From the NCBI RefSeq assembly GCF_008180725.1, contig NZ_VTEV01000004.1:111002-175001 (forward strand): a DNA stretch of 64,000 nt, in the 5' to 3' direction. Position 1 is the first letter of the stretch. Every line of letters begins with the position of its first letter. Positions 36,997-46,101 of the stretch are shown here, in pieces. Source of the stretch: Sutcliffiella horikoshii (GTDB lineage Bacteria > Bacillota > Bacilli > Bacillales > Bacillaceae_I). A program made the translations under genes and the position numbers. Under the pieces are notes generated by a model. It searched no databases and was not told the DNA's origin. It was given only the letters and a program-made list of their open reading frames with translations.

Positions 36997-37746
36997 ATGA
37001 TATCCTCTGTGCTGAAAGTAGCAAAGATTTTGGACTGTTTTACAGGAAATGAGCCAGTTTTGGGTAACCGGGAAATTGCGGAGAAGTTAGGGATGAATGT
37101 AAGTACGGTCCATCATATTGTCAGTACGCTATGCCATGAAGGAATATTAATACAGGACAGCAGAAAGAAATATCGGCTCGGTTGGAAATTGCTCGAGTGG
37201 AGTAATCATGTCATGTATCAGCAGGACATATACAGTGAAGCCATTCCGATCGTGGAGGACCTGGTCCGCCAGTACAACGGTACCGTCCATATCGGTATGT
37301 TTGATGCTGGGGAGGTACGTTTTGTCCTGAAGGTATCTGCCAAAAATTCCGTACCTGTTCCGACTTTTGTCGGTGCCCGCAAGCCTGCTTATTGTACAAG
37401 TACAGGGAAGATTTTATTGTCTTTCAATCCGTCATTCATCCAACCTACTATTTCTAAAGGCCTGTTGCAAAGGGCACCCAATACCATCACTTGTGTGAAA
37501 AAATTAAAAAGAGAATTGGAAGAAATAAGAGAACAAGGGTACGCCATCAGCAATAATGAAAATGAATTGGGGTTATACGGAATTGCGGCTCCGATTTATT
37601 CTTATACAGGGCAAACTGTAGCGGCTCTTAATATGGTTGGTCCCATTTCATATATGCAAGGCGAGCAAAAACAGGCCATCATTCAAAGTGTTTTACGGAC
37701 ATCCAGGCAAATTTCAAAAGAACTTGGTTATATTAGCGCGATTTGA
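36997..37746 (+). CDS. IclR-family transcriptional regulator of the aromatic cluster
   Basis: The 249 residues hold an N-terminal winged helix-turn-helix (NREIAEKLGMNVSTVHHIVSTLCHEG, about 24-50) and the IclR effector domain (about 75-245) with RFVLKVSAKNSVPVP and KPAYCTSTGKILLSF. It presumably senses a pathway intermediate such as anthranilate or 3-hydroxyanthranilate and controls the flanking catabolic genes. It lies between the monooxygenase gene and the dioxygenase gene on the same strand. A cre box overlaps its stop codon. Confidence 0.9.
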   Translation: MISSVLKVAKILDCFTGNEPVLGNREIAEKLGMNVSTVHHIVSTLCHEGILIQDSRKKYRLGWKLLEWSNHVMYQQDIYSEAIPIVEDLVRQYNGTVHIGMFDAGEVRFVLKVSAKNSVPVPTFVGARKPAYCTSTGKILLSFNPSFIQPTISKGLLQRAPNTITCVKKLKRELEEIREQGYAISNNENELGLYGIAAPIYSYTGQTVAALNMVGPISYMQGEQKQAIIQSVLRTSRQISKELGYISAI

Positions 37747-37757
37747 TAGCGCTTACA
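37744..37757 (+). promoter_or_regulatory. CcpA cre box before the 3-HAA dioxygenase gene
   Basis: TGATAGCGCTTACA matches TGWNANCGNTNWCA at every fixed position, with flanking T and A also as expected. It overlaps the iclR stop codon and lies 23 bases before the dioxygenase start. This is the best cre site in the window. Confidence 0.7.
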
Positions 37758-37779
37758 AAATTATGAGGAGGAATTGGCT

Positions 37780-38319
37780 ATGGCATTAAAGACGAGATCT
37801 ATGAACATTATGAAAGTGATCGAGGACAATAAGCATCTATTGAAGCCGCCGGTTAATAATAAAGTTCTTTGGGAGGATTCTGAATTTATTGCGATGCTTC
37901 TTGGAGGACCGAATAGAAGAAGGGACTTCCATGTGGATCCCTCAGACGAGTTTTTTTATCAAGTGAAAGGTGACTGTTATGTAGAATGCATCAATGAAAA
38001 TGGAGAGCGCGAAGTGGTTACGGTAAAAGAAGGGGAAATGTTTATGCTTCCTGCAAACGTACCTCATTCCCCTCACCGTGTGGCAGACACGTACGGCATT
38101 GTTTTAGAAAGGAAACGGGACAAAGGAGAGCTAGAGGACTTTGTTTGGTTCTGTGATAACTGTAATGAAGAAATGCATCGGGTGACGGTTCAATTAACCA
38201 ATATTGAGACTCAGGTAAAGGGAGCGATCGAGGAGTTTAACGGAAGCGAAAAACTGCGCACATGTGACCATTGCGGTCATGTAATGCCAGAGGAAGTAGA
38301 TGTGTGGAAATGCGAATAG
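37780..38319 (+). CDS. nbaC: 3-hydroxyanthranilate 3,4-dioxygenase
   Basis: The enzyme opens the ring of 3-hydroxyanthranilate to 2-amino-3-carboxymuconate semialdehyde. The 179-residue cupin has iron ligands in RRDFHVDPSDEFFYQ (His, Glu) and LPANVPHSPHR (His), with substrate Arg residues. The C-terminal rubredoxin-like iron site of bacterial enzymes is complete: CDNC (about 125-128) and CDHC (about 160-163). The ATG at 37780 follows GAGGAGG with 8-base spacing. The gene overlaps the next by 10 bases. Secure identification, which defines the pathway. Confidence 0.93.
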   Translation: MALKTRSMNIMKVIEDNKHLLKPPVNNKVLWEDSEFIAMLLGGPNRRRDFHVDPSDEFFYQVKGDCYVECINENGEREVVTVKEGEMFMLPANVPHSPHRVADTYGIVLERKRDKGELEDFVWFCDNCNEEMHRVTVQLTNIETQVKGAIEEFNGSEKLRTCDHCGHVMPEEVDVWKCE

Positions 38320-39359
38320 ATTTCCATACTCATATCATTCCAAAGGAGTTTCCGGACTTTGCAGAAAAATATGGTGGAGACCGCTGGCCGACGCTAGATC
38401 AGACTTGTACATGTGGGGCAAACATTATGGTTGCCGGAAAAGTCTTTCGGGAAGTGACCGATCAAGTTTGGTGTCCGCATAAGCGTATTCAGGACATGGA
38501 CAGAGAGGGTGTGGACATACAAGTTCTATCCCCAATTCCCGTGACATTTTCTTACTGGGCGGACAAAGAGGCTGCACTTGAAATGGCGCATCTTCAAAAT
38601 AATTTTATCTCTGATACGGTAAAAGAATATCCTAACCGATTCATTGGTCTAGGAACCGTACCTCTTCAAGATACGGTAGTGGCCATTCAGGAAATGGATC
38701 GGTGTATGCATGACCTGAAACTTGCCGGAATAGAAATCGGAACTAATGTAAACGGTGAGAATCTTGATTCACCTCATTTGACAGAGTTCTTTAAGATGGC
38801 AGAGGAGTGGAGTGTACCTCTTTTCATTCACCCTTGGGAAACGATGGCGAAAGACCGTACCCCAAGACACAATTTCATGTACACAATCGGAATGCCAAGT
38901 GAGACAGCTCTTGCTGCCGCAAGCTTGATTTGGAGTGGGGTAATGGAAAAGTTCCCGAACCTCAGAATTTGTTTTGCCCATGGTGGTGGATCTTTCCCAT
39001 ATATATTACCGCGCTTGGACAAGGGGTGGGAGGTATGGCCACACCTCAGGCTTACGACACATCCTCCTAGTCATTATGCAAAGAAGTTCTATTTCGACTC
39101 ATTGAACTATGATTCGCTCACCATGAAATTTCTGATTGAGCGATTTGGTATCGATAAAGTGATTATGGGTTCTGATTACCCTTTCCTGTTACGAGAAATT
39201 GCACCAGGAAAAGTGGTAGATGAAATGGAGGACCTGTCTGAATCGGACAAAAATTTGTTGTTAGGGAAGAATGCTTTGGAATTTTTGAATATAAAGGAGA
39301 CCGACTATGGAACAAAAGCTGATGACTCCAGAGGAAAAGCTGAAACAATTAGGTCTTGA
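38310..39359 (+). CDS. nbaD: 2-amino-3-carboxymuconate-6-semialdehyde decarboxylase (ACMSD)
   Basis: The decarboxylase converts ACMS to 2-aminomuconate 6-semialdehyde, preventing spontaneous quinolinate formation. The 349-residue amidohydrolase_2 protein has metal ligands H6 and H8 in MRIDFHTHIIPKEF, later His residues in LFIHPWE and FAHGGGSFPY, and the Asp in IMGSDYPF. The ATG at 38310 overlaps the dioxygenase stop; an upstream frame extension is not conserved-looking. Its 3' end overlaps the RidA-like gene by 53 bases. Confidence 0.93.
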   Translation: MRIDFHTHIIPKEFPDFAEKYGGDRWPTLDQTCTCGANIMVAGKVFREVTDQVWCPHKRIQDMDREGVDIQVLSPIPVTFSYWADKEAALEMAHLQNNFISDTVKEYPNRFIGLGTVPLQDTVVAIQEMDRCMHDLKLAGIEIGTNVNGENLDSPHLTEFFKMAEEWSVPLFIHPWETMAKDRTPRHNFMYTIGMPSETALAAASLIWSGVMEKFPNLRICFAHGGGSFPYILPRLDKGWEVWPHLRLTTHPPSHYAKKFYFDSLNYDSLTMKFLIERFGIDKVIMGSDYPFLLREIAPGKVVDEMEDLSESDKNLLLGKNALEFLNIKETDYGTKADDSRGKAETIRS

Positions 39360-39768
39360 GTTAAGAGATGTACGTCCGGCAGTCGGTAACTATGTCAGTC
39401 ATGTCAGAGTGGGTAATTTAATCTTCACTGCTGGCCAAGGGGTGGATCAATACCATGGTAAATTGGGCAGAGACTTTACCATTGAAGAAGGGTATCTTGC
39501 TTCCCGCCAGTCGATGCTTAATTTGTTAAGTGTGTTAAAGCATGAGCTAGGTGAATTAAGCAGGGTGAAAACGATTGTGAAGATGTTAGGCTTTGTTAAT
39601 TGTACAGAGAATTTTACTGATCAACCTAAGGTGATGAACGGGGCATCAGACCTATTGGTTGAGGTATTCGGTGAAAGAGGAAGACATGCTCGTTCTGCAG
39701 TAGGCATGGCACAACTGCCTAACAATACGGCCATTGAAATAGAATTGATTGTTGAAATTGCAGAGTAA
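39307..39768 (+). CDS. nbaF: RidA-family 2-aminomuconate deaminase
   Basis: The 153-residue YjgF/RidA protein is larger than housekeeping RidA and resembles aminomuconate deaminases, which release ammonia from 2-aminomuconate to give 2-oxo-3-hexenedioate (4-oxalocrotonate). Seen features include an N-terminal helical extension, YVSHVRVGNLIFTAGQG and the trailing IEIELIVEIAE. An ideal AAAGGAG site lies inside the preceding gene. The substrate is assigned by operon context; a generic imine deaminase cannot be excluded on sequence alone. Confidence 0.83.
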   Translation: MEQKLMTPEEKLKQLGLELRDVRPAVGNYVSHVRVGNLIFTAGQGVDQYHGKLGRDFTIEEGYLASRQSMLNLLSVLKHELGELSRVKTIVKMLGFVNCTENFTDQPKVMNGASDLLVEVFGERGRHARSAVGMAQLPNNTAIEIELIVEIAE

Positions 39769-39769
39769 C

Positions 39770-39809
39770 GACTCCTTCTCTCTCTTGGATGAGAGGGAGT
39801 CTTCATTTT
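39770..39809 (+). terminator. Hairpin between nbaF and nbaE
   Basis: GACTCC-t-TCTC / GAGA-GGGAGTC with a ten-base loop, followed by TTCATTTT. This is a weak terminator or attenuator inside the operon; it may only tune expression. Confidence 0.45.
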
Positions 39810-39828
39810 GGAAAGGATGGGTTGTCTG

Positions 39829-41304
39829 ATGCAAGTTAGAGAGGTTATTCCTGGGAAAATCAAACCGATAGATTGTAGGCACTTTATCGACGGCGAATAC
39901 ATCGATTCTATTAACTTGAAAACCTTCGATAATATCAATCCTGCAACAGAAGAAGTGATTGGGAAAGTGGCGGAAGGCGGGAAAGAGGAAATTGATCGTG
40001 CAGTTACTGCAGCAAGAAAAGCATTAAAAGGTCCTTGGAAAAAGTATACAACCAAGGAGCGGTCGGAATTATTGCGAAGAATCGGTGATGGAATCTTAGA
40101 GAGAAAAGAAGAACTGGCTGTCTTGGAGGCTATGGATACAGGCAAACCTTACGAATTGGCTCTTGAAATGGACATCACCAGATCTGCCTACAATTTTTAT
40201 TTTTTTGCAGATTTCTTAACATCAATGGGCGGGGAATCCTACCAACAAGATAATGTTGCGCTTCATTATTCTATTAGAAGACCTGTTGGAGTTGTTGGGA
40301 TGATCAATCCTTGGAATCTACCTTTACTCTTATTGACTTGGAAATTGGCTCCATGTCTTGCTGCAGGGAATACTGCGGTTATGAAGCCTGCGGAATGGTC
40401 ACCAATGACAGCTACTGTTCTGGTGGAAATTTGCAAGAAAGCAGGTGTACCGGATGGGGTTATTAATCTCGTGCATGGTTTTGGAGCGGATTCAGCAGGA
40501 TCTGCATTAACCGAGCATCCTGGTGTAGATGCAATTACTTTTACAGGGGAAACCAAAACAGGATCCGCCATTATGAAAGCGGCAGCTCCTACACTGAAAA
40601 AATTATCCTATGAGCTCGGTGGGAAAAATCCAAATATTATTTTTGCGGACTCAAACTTGGATGAAGTGATTGATACCACGCTTAAATCGAGTTTCATGAA
40701 TCAAGGGGAAGTATGTCTTTGTGGTTCAAGAATCTATGTGGAGAGTTCGATCTACGAATCTTTTCTTGAAAAGTTCACTGCCAGAACTAAAGAACTACAA
40801 ACCGGAGATCCTTTTAATCCTGCAACCAAAGTAGGCGCAGTAATCAGTAAAGAGCATTACGAACGGGTTCTCTCCTATATTGAAATAGCTAAGGAAGAAG
40901 GCGGGACCATTTTAACAGGTGGTGGTCGACCGGATTCTGTTGATAAAGGGTTTTTTATTGAGCCAACTATTGTCGTTGGACTTGATCGACATGCAAGATG
41001 TGTCAAAGAGGAAATCTTCGGGCCAGTCGTCACCGTTATTCCGTTTGAAACAGAAGAAGAAGTATTGGACCAGGCAAACGATACACATTATGGGCTGGGT
41101 GCAACAATCTGGACGAATGACCTTCGCCGCGCACATCGAGTTGCAAGGGAAATTGAGGCGGGAATCATCTGGATCAACACATGGTATTTAAGAGACTTAA
41201 GGACTCCATTCGGTGGGATGAAACAAAGCGGAATTGGCAGGGAAGGCGGCATGCACAGCTTTGATTTTTACAGTGAATTGTCAAATGTAACGGTAAAACT
41301 TTAG
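39829..41304 (+). CDS. nbaE: 2-aminomuconate 6-semialdehyde / 2-hydroxymuconate semialdehyde dehydrogenase
   Basis: This NAD-dependent aldehyde dehydrogenase oxidises 2-aminomuconate semialdehyde to 2-aminomuconate. The 491-residue ALDH fold shows NPWNLPLLLLTWKLAPCLAAGN, the general-base Glu in YELGGKNPN, the catalytic Cys in NQGEVCLCGSRIYV, and the late EEIFGPVV and FGGMKQSGIGREGG. The ATG at 39829 is preferred, with GGAAAGGA upstream; a TTG at 39808 would start inside the hairpin tail. Position in the pathway order supports the assignment. Confidence 0.9.
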   Translation: MQVREVIPGKIKPIDCRHFIDGEYIDSINLKTFDNINPATEEVIGKVAEGGKEEIDRAVTAARKALKGPWKKYTTKERSELLRRIGDGILERKEELAVLEAMDTGKPYELALEMDITRSAYNFYFFADFLTSMGGESYQQDNVALHYSIRRPVGVVGMINPWNLPLLLLTWKLAPCLAAGNTAVMKPAEWSPMTATVLVEICKKAGVPDGVINLVHGFGADSAGSALTEHPGVDAITFTGETKTGSAIMKAAAPTLKKLSYELGGKNPNIIFADSNLDEVIDTTLKSSFMNQGEVCLCGSRIYVESSIYESFLEKFTARTKELQTGDPFNPATKVGAVISKEHYERVLSYIEIAKEEGGTILTGGGRPDSVDKGFFIEPTIVVGLDRHARCVKEEIFGPVVTVIPFETEEEVLDQANDTHYGLGATIWTNDLRRAHRVAREIEAGIIWINTWYLRDLRTPFGGMKQSGIGREGGMHSFDFYSELSNVTVKL

Positions 41305-41326
41305 TGCCAGAAAGGAGTTCCTATAA

Positions 41327-42106
41327 TTGACCATTCAAACGAAAAAACTATCAGACCTGTTATTAAATGCAGAAAAATCTAAAAAAGGTGTGACACCTTT
41401 AACTGAATTGAAGCCTGATCTAACTGTGGTAGAAGCATACAACATTCAAATGGATAACATTCAGGTGAAGCTAGAAAATGGAGAGACAATCAGTGGGAAA
41501 AAAATCGGACTTACTTCACTGGCCATGCAGCAGCTTCTTGGCGTGAACGAACCCGACTATGGTCATCTCCTTCAATCTATGGAAGTGCCTAATAACGGGG
41601 TTATTTCTTGCCAGCAGCTTCTCGAACCGAAAGTGGAAGGAGAAATAGCATTCTTTTTAAAAAAGGATCTGGCTGGACCAAATGTCAGTGTAGGGGATGT
41701 ATTGGAAGCAACTGAATATGTAATGGCTGCATTGGAGATTGTCGACAGTCGCATAGCAGGATGGAAAATCAAACTGTGTGACACGATAGCAGATAATGCT
41801 TCATCAGCCCTGTACGTACTAGGTGATAAAAAAATCCCCCCGCATCAACTGGATCTTAAGGAAGAAAAAATGGCGTTTTATAAGAATGAACAATTAATCA
41901 ATGAAGGTATCGGTAAAGCGGCTTTAGGAGATCCCGCTTATTGTGTTGCTTGGCTTGCTAACAAACTATCCGAATTTGGAATTAGATTGAGAGCCAATGA
42001 GGTGATTCTGTCGGGTGCTTTATCCGCCGCAGCAAACGCAGGAGACGGCGATGAATTTGTAGCCAAATTTCAAACACTCGGAGAAGTAAAAGTGAACTTT
42101 GAATAA
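41327..42106 (+). CDS. 2-oxopent-4-enoate (2-hydroxypenta-2,4-dienoate) hydratase
   Basis: The hydratase adds water to 2-hydroxypenta-2,4-dienoate, giving 4-hydroxy-2-oxovalerate. The 259 residues match the DmpE/MhpD side of the hydratase/decarboxylase family: GKKIGLTSLAMQQLLGV, EPDYGHLL, EGEIAFFLKKDL, LEIVDSRIAGWKIKLCDTIADNASS and CVAWLANKL. The start is TTG, with AGAAAGGAG upstream. The paralogue at 44071 matches the decarboxylase branch better, so the two roles can be separated with fair confidence. In Pseudomonas the equivalent is NbaH. Confidence 0.87.
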   Translation: MTIQTKKLSDLLLNAEKSKKGVTPLTELKPDLTVVEAYNIQMDNIQVKLENGETISGKKIGLTSLAMQQLLGVNEPDYGHLLQSMEVPNNGVISCQQLLEPKVEGEIAFFLKKDLAGPNVSVGDVLEATEYVMAALEIVDSRIAGWKIKLCDTIADNASSALYVLGDKKIPPHQLDLKEEKMAFYKNEQLINEGIGKAALGDPAYCVAWLANKLSEFGIRLRANEVILSGALSAAANAGDGDEFVAKFQTLGEVKVNFE

Positions 42107-42124
42107 AGAAAGGGGGAGTACGCA

Positions 42125-43024
42125 TTGGGGAAAGTGAAAGTAGCGATTATAGGGTCAGGAAACATCGGTACAGACCTCATGCTTAAACTACATCGTTCCA
42201 AGTCCCTGGAACTGACGGCCATGATTGGCATAGATCCTCATTCAGACGGCCTCAGACGAGCAAAGGCTTTTGGACATACCATTATCATGAATGGAGTGGA
42301 TGGTTTTCTAGAAAAGCCGGACCTTGCAGACATCCTTTTTGATGCAACCTCTGCCAAAGCACATTACAGGCATGTAGAAGCTCTGAAAAAAACGGAGAAG
42401 CATCTCATTGATCTAACTCCTGCAGCAATAGGTCCTTTCGTTATCCCGTCCGTAAACCTGATGGAACATATGAATGAACCTGTAGTAAACATGGTTACCT
42501 GTGGGGGACAGGCAACCATTCCAATCATTCATGCCATCAGTCAAGTGTGTCAGGTGGAGTACGCGGAAATTGTTGCAACCATTGCAAGCAAAAGTGCTGG
42601 TCCAGGGACTCGTATGAATATTGATGAATTTACTACTACTACAGCTAGTGCCATTGAAAGAATAGGTGGTGCTAAAAATGGCAAGGCCATCATCATTCTT
42701 AATCCTGCAGAACCGCCAATTTTAATGAGAGATACGGTTTACTGCCAAGTGCAAAACCTTAAAGGAAAAGAAGAACAAATAAGTTCGGCTATAGCTAGAC
42801 GTGTAGAAGAAATTCAAGAATATGTACCAGGTTATAGACTACGCACTGACCCAATATTTAATGGAGATAAGGTCAGTATTTTCATAGAAGTGAAGGGAGC
42901 GGGGGATTACCTGCCAGAGTACTCAGGTAACCTGGATATCATGACTGCAGCAGCAGTAAAAGTAGGAGAAGAAAAAGCCGATAGATTGGTAGGAAAAAGA
43001 GCGAAAGCAATTAAAGCTACATAA
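42125..43024 (+). CDS. mhpF: Acetaldehyde dehydrogenase (acylating)
   Basis: The enzyme converts acetaldehyde, CoA and NAD+ to acetyl-CoA, receiving acetaldehyde by channelling from the aldolase encoded next. The 299 residues include the Rossmann motif [16 protein letters not shown], a CoA/NAD domain, and the catalytic Cys in [14 protein letters not shown]. The C-terminus [19 protein letters not shown] contacts the aldolase in the family. TTG start with AAAGGGGGAG. The DmpF/MhpF type is clear. Confidence 0.93.
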   Translation: MGKVKVAIIGSGNIGTDLMLKLHRSKSLELTAMIGIDPHSDGLRRAKAFGHTIIMNGVDGFLEKPDLADILFDATSAKAHYRHVEALKKTEKHLIDLTPAAIGPFVIPSVNLMEHMNEPVVNMVTCGGQATIPIIHAISQVCQVEYAEIVATIASKSAGPGTRMNIDEFTTTTASAIERIGGAKNGKAIIILNPAEPPILMRDTVYCQVQNLKGKEEQISSAIARRVEEIQEYVPGYRLRTDPIFNGDKVSIFIEVKGAGDYLPEYSGNLDIMTAAAVKVGEEKADRLVGKRAKAIKAT

Positions 43025-43042
43025 GAGAGGGGAGGGGACAGG

Positions 43043-44056
43043 TTGAAGCGTGATGTATGGATTACAGAAGTTGCTCTAAGGGACGGCAGTCATGCCATCA
43101 GTCATCAATTTACCATTGATCAAGTGAAAAATGTAGCCAAAGCACTAGATGAAGCGAATGTACCTGTTATTGAAGTGTCCCATGGTGATGGACTTGGAGG
43201 ATCTTCCCTTCAATATGGATTGTCGCATACAAATGAAATGGACCTCATTAGCGCTGCGGCAGATATTGTTACCAAAGCAAAAATAGCCGTCTTGTTGCTT
43301 CCCGGCATAGGTACCGTTCAGCATTTAAAAGAAGCGGCAAGGCGTGGAGCCAAGATAGCCCGAATTGCTACCCATGTAACAGAGGCGGATGTGTCAAAGC
43401 AGCATATTTCTTATGCAAAGGAGCTAGGCTTAGAAGCGGTTGGTTTTCTGATGATGTCTCATATGGCACCACCGGAAAAGTTGCTCGAACAGGCAAGCTT
43501 GATGGAAAGCTATGGAGCGGACGTGGTTTATGTGGTTGATTCTGCGGGAGCTCTTTTACCACATCAAGTAAAAGAAAGAGTTCATTGTTTGCGAAACAGC
43601 TTGGATATACCAATTGGGTTCCATGCCCACAACAATCTCTCATTAGCGGTGGCCAATTCATTAGTAGCTATTGAACAAGGGGCAACCAGAATAGATGGGA
43701 GCATTCGTTGCCTTGGGGCAGGTGCCGGTAATACACAGACAGAAGTGTTGGTATCTGTCCTTGACAGGCTGAATATTCAGACTGGTATAGATGTATATAG
43801 AATGATGGATGTGGCAGAGGAGATTGTCGCCCCTATTTTGCAGAAACCGCAAGAAATCACGAGGGAAGGTCTGCTGCTTGGATATGCAGGCGTTTACTCA
43901 AGTTTCTTGGTTCATGCCAACAAAGCAGCAAAACAGTTTAAGGTAGATGCAAAGGATATATTGATAGAACTAGGTAAACGAAAAGTAGTTGGCGGACAAG
44001 AGGATATGATTGTCGATATTGCTGCCGAGATGGCCAAAAAGACCGTAAAGGCTTAA
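43043..44056 (+). CDS. mhpE: 4-hydroxy-2-oxovalerate aldolase
   Basis: The aldolase cleaves 4-hydroxy-2-oxovalerate to pyruvate and acetaldehyde. The 337 residues have the HMGL-like TIM barrel with EVALRDGSHAISHQFT (metal Asp and catalytic His), EVSHGDGLGGSS, IGFHAHNNLSLAV (HxH metal ligands) and GAGAGNTQTE, then the DmpG communication domain. TTG start with GAGGGGAGGGG. It forms the expected complex pair with the preceding acylating dehydrogenase. Confidence 0.93.
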   Translation: MKRDVWITEVALRDGSHAISHQFTIDQVKNVAKALDEANVPVIEVSHGDGLGGSSLQYGLSHTNEMDLISAAADIVTKAKIAVLLLPGIGTVQHLKEAARRGAKIARIATHVTEADVSKQHISYAKELGLEAVGFLMMSHMAPPEKLLEQASLMESYGADVVYVVDSAGALLPHQVKERVHCLRNSLDIPIGFHAHNNLSLAVANSLVAIEQGATRIDGSIRCLGAGAGNTQTEVLVSVLDRLNIQTGIDVYRMMDVAEEIVAPILQKPQEITREGLLLGYAGVYSSFLVHANKAAKQFKVDAKDILIELGKRKVVGGQEDMIVDIAAEMAKKTVKA

Positions 44057-44070
44057 GAGGAGGATCTAAA

Positions 44071-44844
44071 TTGGACTTACTTCAAATTGCAAAACATGTG
44101 GCAGATCACCAAAAAAATGGACAAGAAATGGATAAAATCACACTGAGTCATCCAAACATGAATGTGGAGCATGCTTATGAAATTCAAAAACTGTGCATGG
44201 ATCATGCCATAAAGAATGGAGACAGATTAATAGGTTGGAAGATGGGGTTGACTAGTAAGGCTAAACAACTGTCTGTTGGAGTCGAGGAGGCCATTTATGG
44301 TAGATTGACATCTTCTATGGAATTAACGGAACCTACCTTACATATTGGTAATCTCATTCATCCGCGAGTGGAGCCTGAATTTGCATTTATTCTTAACAAA
44401 GAACTGAAAGGAGACCGAATTACCGTTCGTGATGTCTGGATGGCAACAGAATGTATCTTCCCTGCCATAGAGGTCATTGACAGCAGGTATCGCAACTTCT
44501 CTTTTACTCTAGAGGATGTTGTAGCAGACAATGCATCTTCATCTAAGTTCATTCTAGGGAATCAAGCATTCTCTCCATATTTCACCTCTTGGGATAAGGT
44601 TGGAGTATCAATGGCTAGAAACGGAGAGACGGTTCAAACAGGAGTGGGAGCGGCAGTATTAGATCATCCTGTGAAGTCTATTGTGGAATTGGTGAAAATG
44701 CTGGCCCGCGAAGGACTTTCCGTCAAACCTGGAATGGTGGTTCTTGCCGGTGGAATTACAGAAGCGATTAATGTCTACAACGGAGATGTAGTAGAGGTTC
44801 ACTACGATCATTTAGGAACATTGAAATTGAACGTCGAGTTGTAA
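44071..44844 (+). CDS. 2-oxo-3-hexenedioate (4-oxalocrotonate) decarboxylase
   Basis: The decarboxylase removes CO2 from 2-oxo-3-hexenedioate to give 2-hydroxypenta-2,4-dienoate. The 257 residues follow the DmpH/NbaG branch: IGWKMGLTSKAKQLSVGVEEAIYG, PRVEPEFAFILNKEL, AIEVIDSRYRNFSFTLEDVVADNASSS and VLAGGITEAINV. TTG start with AAGAGGAGG. It is homologous to the hydratase at 41327 but clearly a different branch. Family enzymes form a complex with the hydratase. Confidence 0.87.
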   Translation: MDLLQIAKHVADHQKNGQEMDKITLSHPNMNVEHAYEIQKLCMDHAIKNGDRLIGWKMGLTSKAKQLSVGVEEAIYGRLTSSMELTEPTLHIGNLIHPRVEPEFAFILNKELKGDRITVRDVWMATECIFPAIEVIDSRYRNFSFTLEDVVADNASSSKFILGNQAFSPYFTSWDKVGVSMARNGETVQTGVGAAVLDHPVKSIVELVKMLAREGLSVKPGMVVLAGGITEAINVYNGDVVEVHYDHLGTLKLNVEL

Positions 44845-44856
44845 AGGAGTACCAAT

Positions 44857-45048
44857 ATGCCGATTACTTACATTCATTTGCTGGAAGGAAGAAGTATCGA
44901 GCAAAAACAAGAACTGATTCAAAATGTTACCCAAGCCATCACCCATACGCTTGGAACTGCTCCTGAACAAGTGAGGGTGTTGCTCATGGAAATACCTAAG
45001 GGAAATTGGGGTACAGGCGGTGTTACAAAGGCACAACTTGATGAATAA
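44857..45048 (+). CDS. 4-oxalocrotonate tautomerase
   Basis: This small 63-residue tautomerase isomerises 2-hydroxymuconate (enol) and 2-oxo-3-hexenedioate (keto). Catalytic Pro follows the initiator Met (MPITYIHLLEGRS), and a conserved Arg lies in EQVRVLLMEIPKGNWGTGG. The ribosome site is AAAGGAG. It ends 21 bases before the TRAP transporter genes. In the aminomuconate route the step may follow the deaminase; the family assignment itself is firm. Confidence 0.9.
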   Translation: MPITYIHLLEGRSIEQKQELIQNVTQAITHTLGTAPEQVRVLLMEIPKGNWGTGGVTKAQLDE

Positions 45049-45069
45049 GGAAAATAAAGGGGGAGAACG

Positions 45070-46077
45070 ATGAAAAAGGTAAAGAAAAGTATTGCTATGA
45101 TGATGGTCTTTTCAATGGTATTGTTGCTCGCAGCATGTGGAGGAGACGAAACAAGCGGAGATGAATCAGGTAAGACATATTCCTTTAAATTAGCACACAT
45201 TACCCCAACCAACCATATGTGGCATCAGGCTGCAGAAAAATTTGCAGAAGAATTGGAAAGCAAATCCGATGGAAGAATGAAAGTGGAAATCTATCCAGCA
45301 AGCCAGCTTGGTACAGAGGCAGATATGGTTCAACAAATTGAGGCAGGATCTGTAGACTTTGGATTGATCACAGCAGCTTATATGAGTTCGCGCTCTCCTT
45401 CTTTTGCCGCATGGTTTATGCCATATGCATTTGAAGATATCAATGCTGCACATGAAGCTAGAACCTCTGATGTTTCTAAGAAAATTTTGGCTACATTGGA
45501 TGAGCAAGGTCTTGTTGGATTGGATTATCTGTTTGCCGGACAGCGTGTCATGCTATTTAAAGACAAGGAAGTTACTTCCCCAGAAGATATGGCCGGCTTA
45601 AAGTTACGTGTAACGCCAAGTCCGCCGATGCAAGATTTTTATCGTTCCGCAGGTGCCTCACCTGAAGGACTGCCACTTCCTGAAGTGTATGCAGCCGTTC
45701 AAACTGGCGTGATTGATGGGATGGACATGGATTTGGATGCTGCCATCACTAATAAATATTATGAAGTCGTAAAATATGGAGCTGTTACCAACCATATGGT
45801 TTGGCCATCTGTTGCCATCGTAAATAAATCGACATTTGAAGGAATGTCTGAAGCAGATCAAGAGTTAGTTCGTGATGCACTGACAGTAGCCACCGATTTT
45901 GCAGTAAATACTCGCTCTGGACAGGAGGAAGAATTCAGGCAAACACTAAGCGACAATGGAATGAAAATTTATGATATCCCTGCAGATGCATTTGCAGACC
46001 AGATTGCAGAGTTTGATGCAAAATACAAAGATTCAGATCCTCTAATTAAAGAATTTATTGATACGTATAGAAAATAA
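45070..46077 (+). CDS. TRAP transporter solute-binding lipoprotein (DctP)
   Basis: This is the extracytoplasmic substrate receptor of a TRAP transporter, 335 residues. The lipoprotein signal ends LLLAAC, with C23 lipidated. The DctP fold follows: FKLAHITPTNHMWHQAAEKFAEEL, YPASQLGTEADMVQQIEAGSVDFG and MAGLKLRVTPSPPMQDFYRSAGA, containing the substrate Arg. It is directly downstream of the tautomerase gene and likely in the same transcript, so the ligand is probably anthranilate or a related aromatic or pathway acid. The ligand is inference. Confidence 0.9.
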   Translation: MKKVKKSIAMMMVFSMVLLLAACGGDETSGDESGKTYSFKLAHITPTNHMWHQAAEKFAEELESKSDGRMKVEIYPASQLGTEADMVQQIEAGSVDFGLITAAYMSSRSPSFAAWFMPYAFEDINAAHEARTSDVSKKILATLDEQGLVGLDYLFAGQRVMLFKDKEVTSPEDMAGLKLRVTPSPPMQDFYRSAGASPEGLPLPEVYAAVQTGVIDGMDMDLDAAITNKYYEVVKYGAVTNHMVWPSVAIVNKSTFEGMSEADQELVRDALTVATDFAVNTRSGQEEEFRQTLSDNGMKIYDIPADAFADQIAEFDAKYKDSDPLIKEFIDTYRK

Positions 46078-46101
46078 AGTTTGAAGGGGGAAGTCACCAT
46101 A

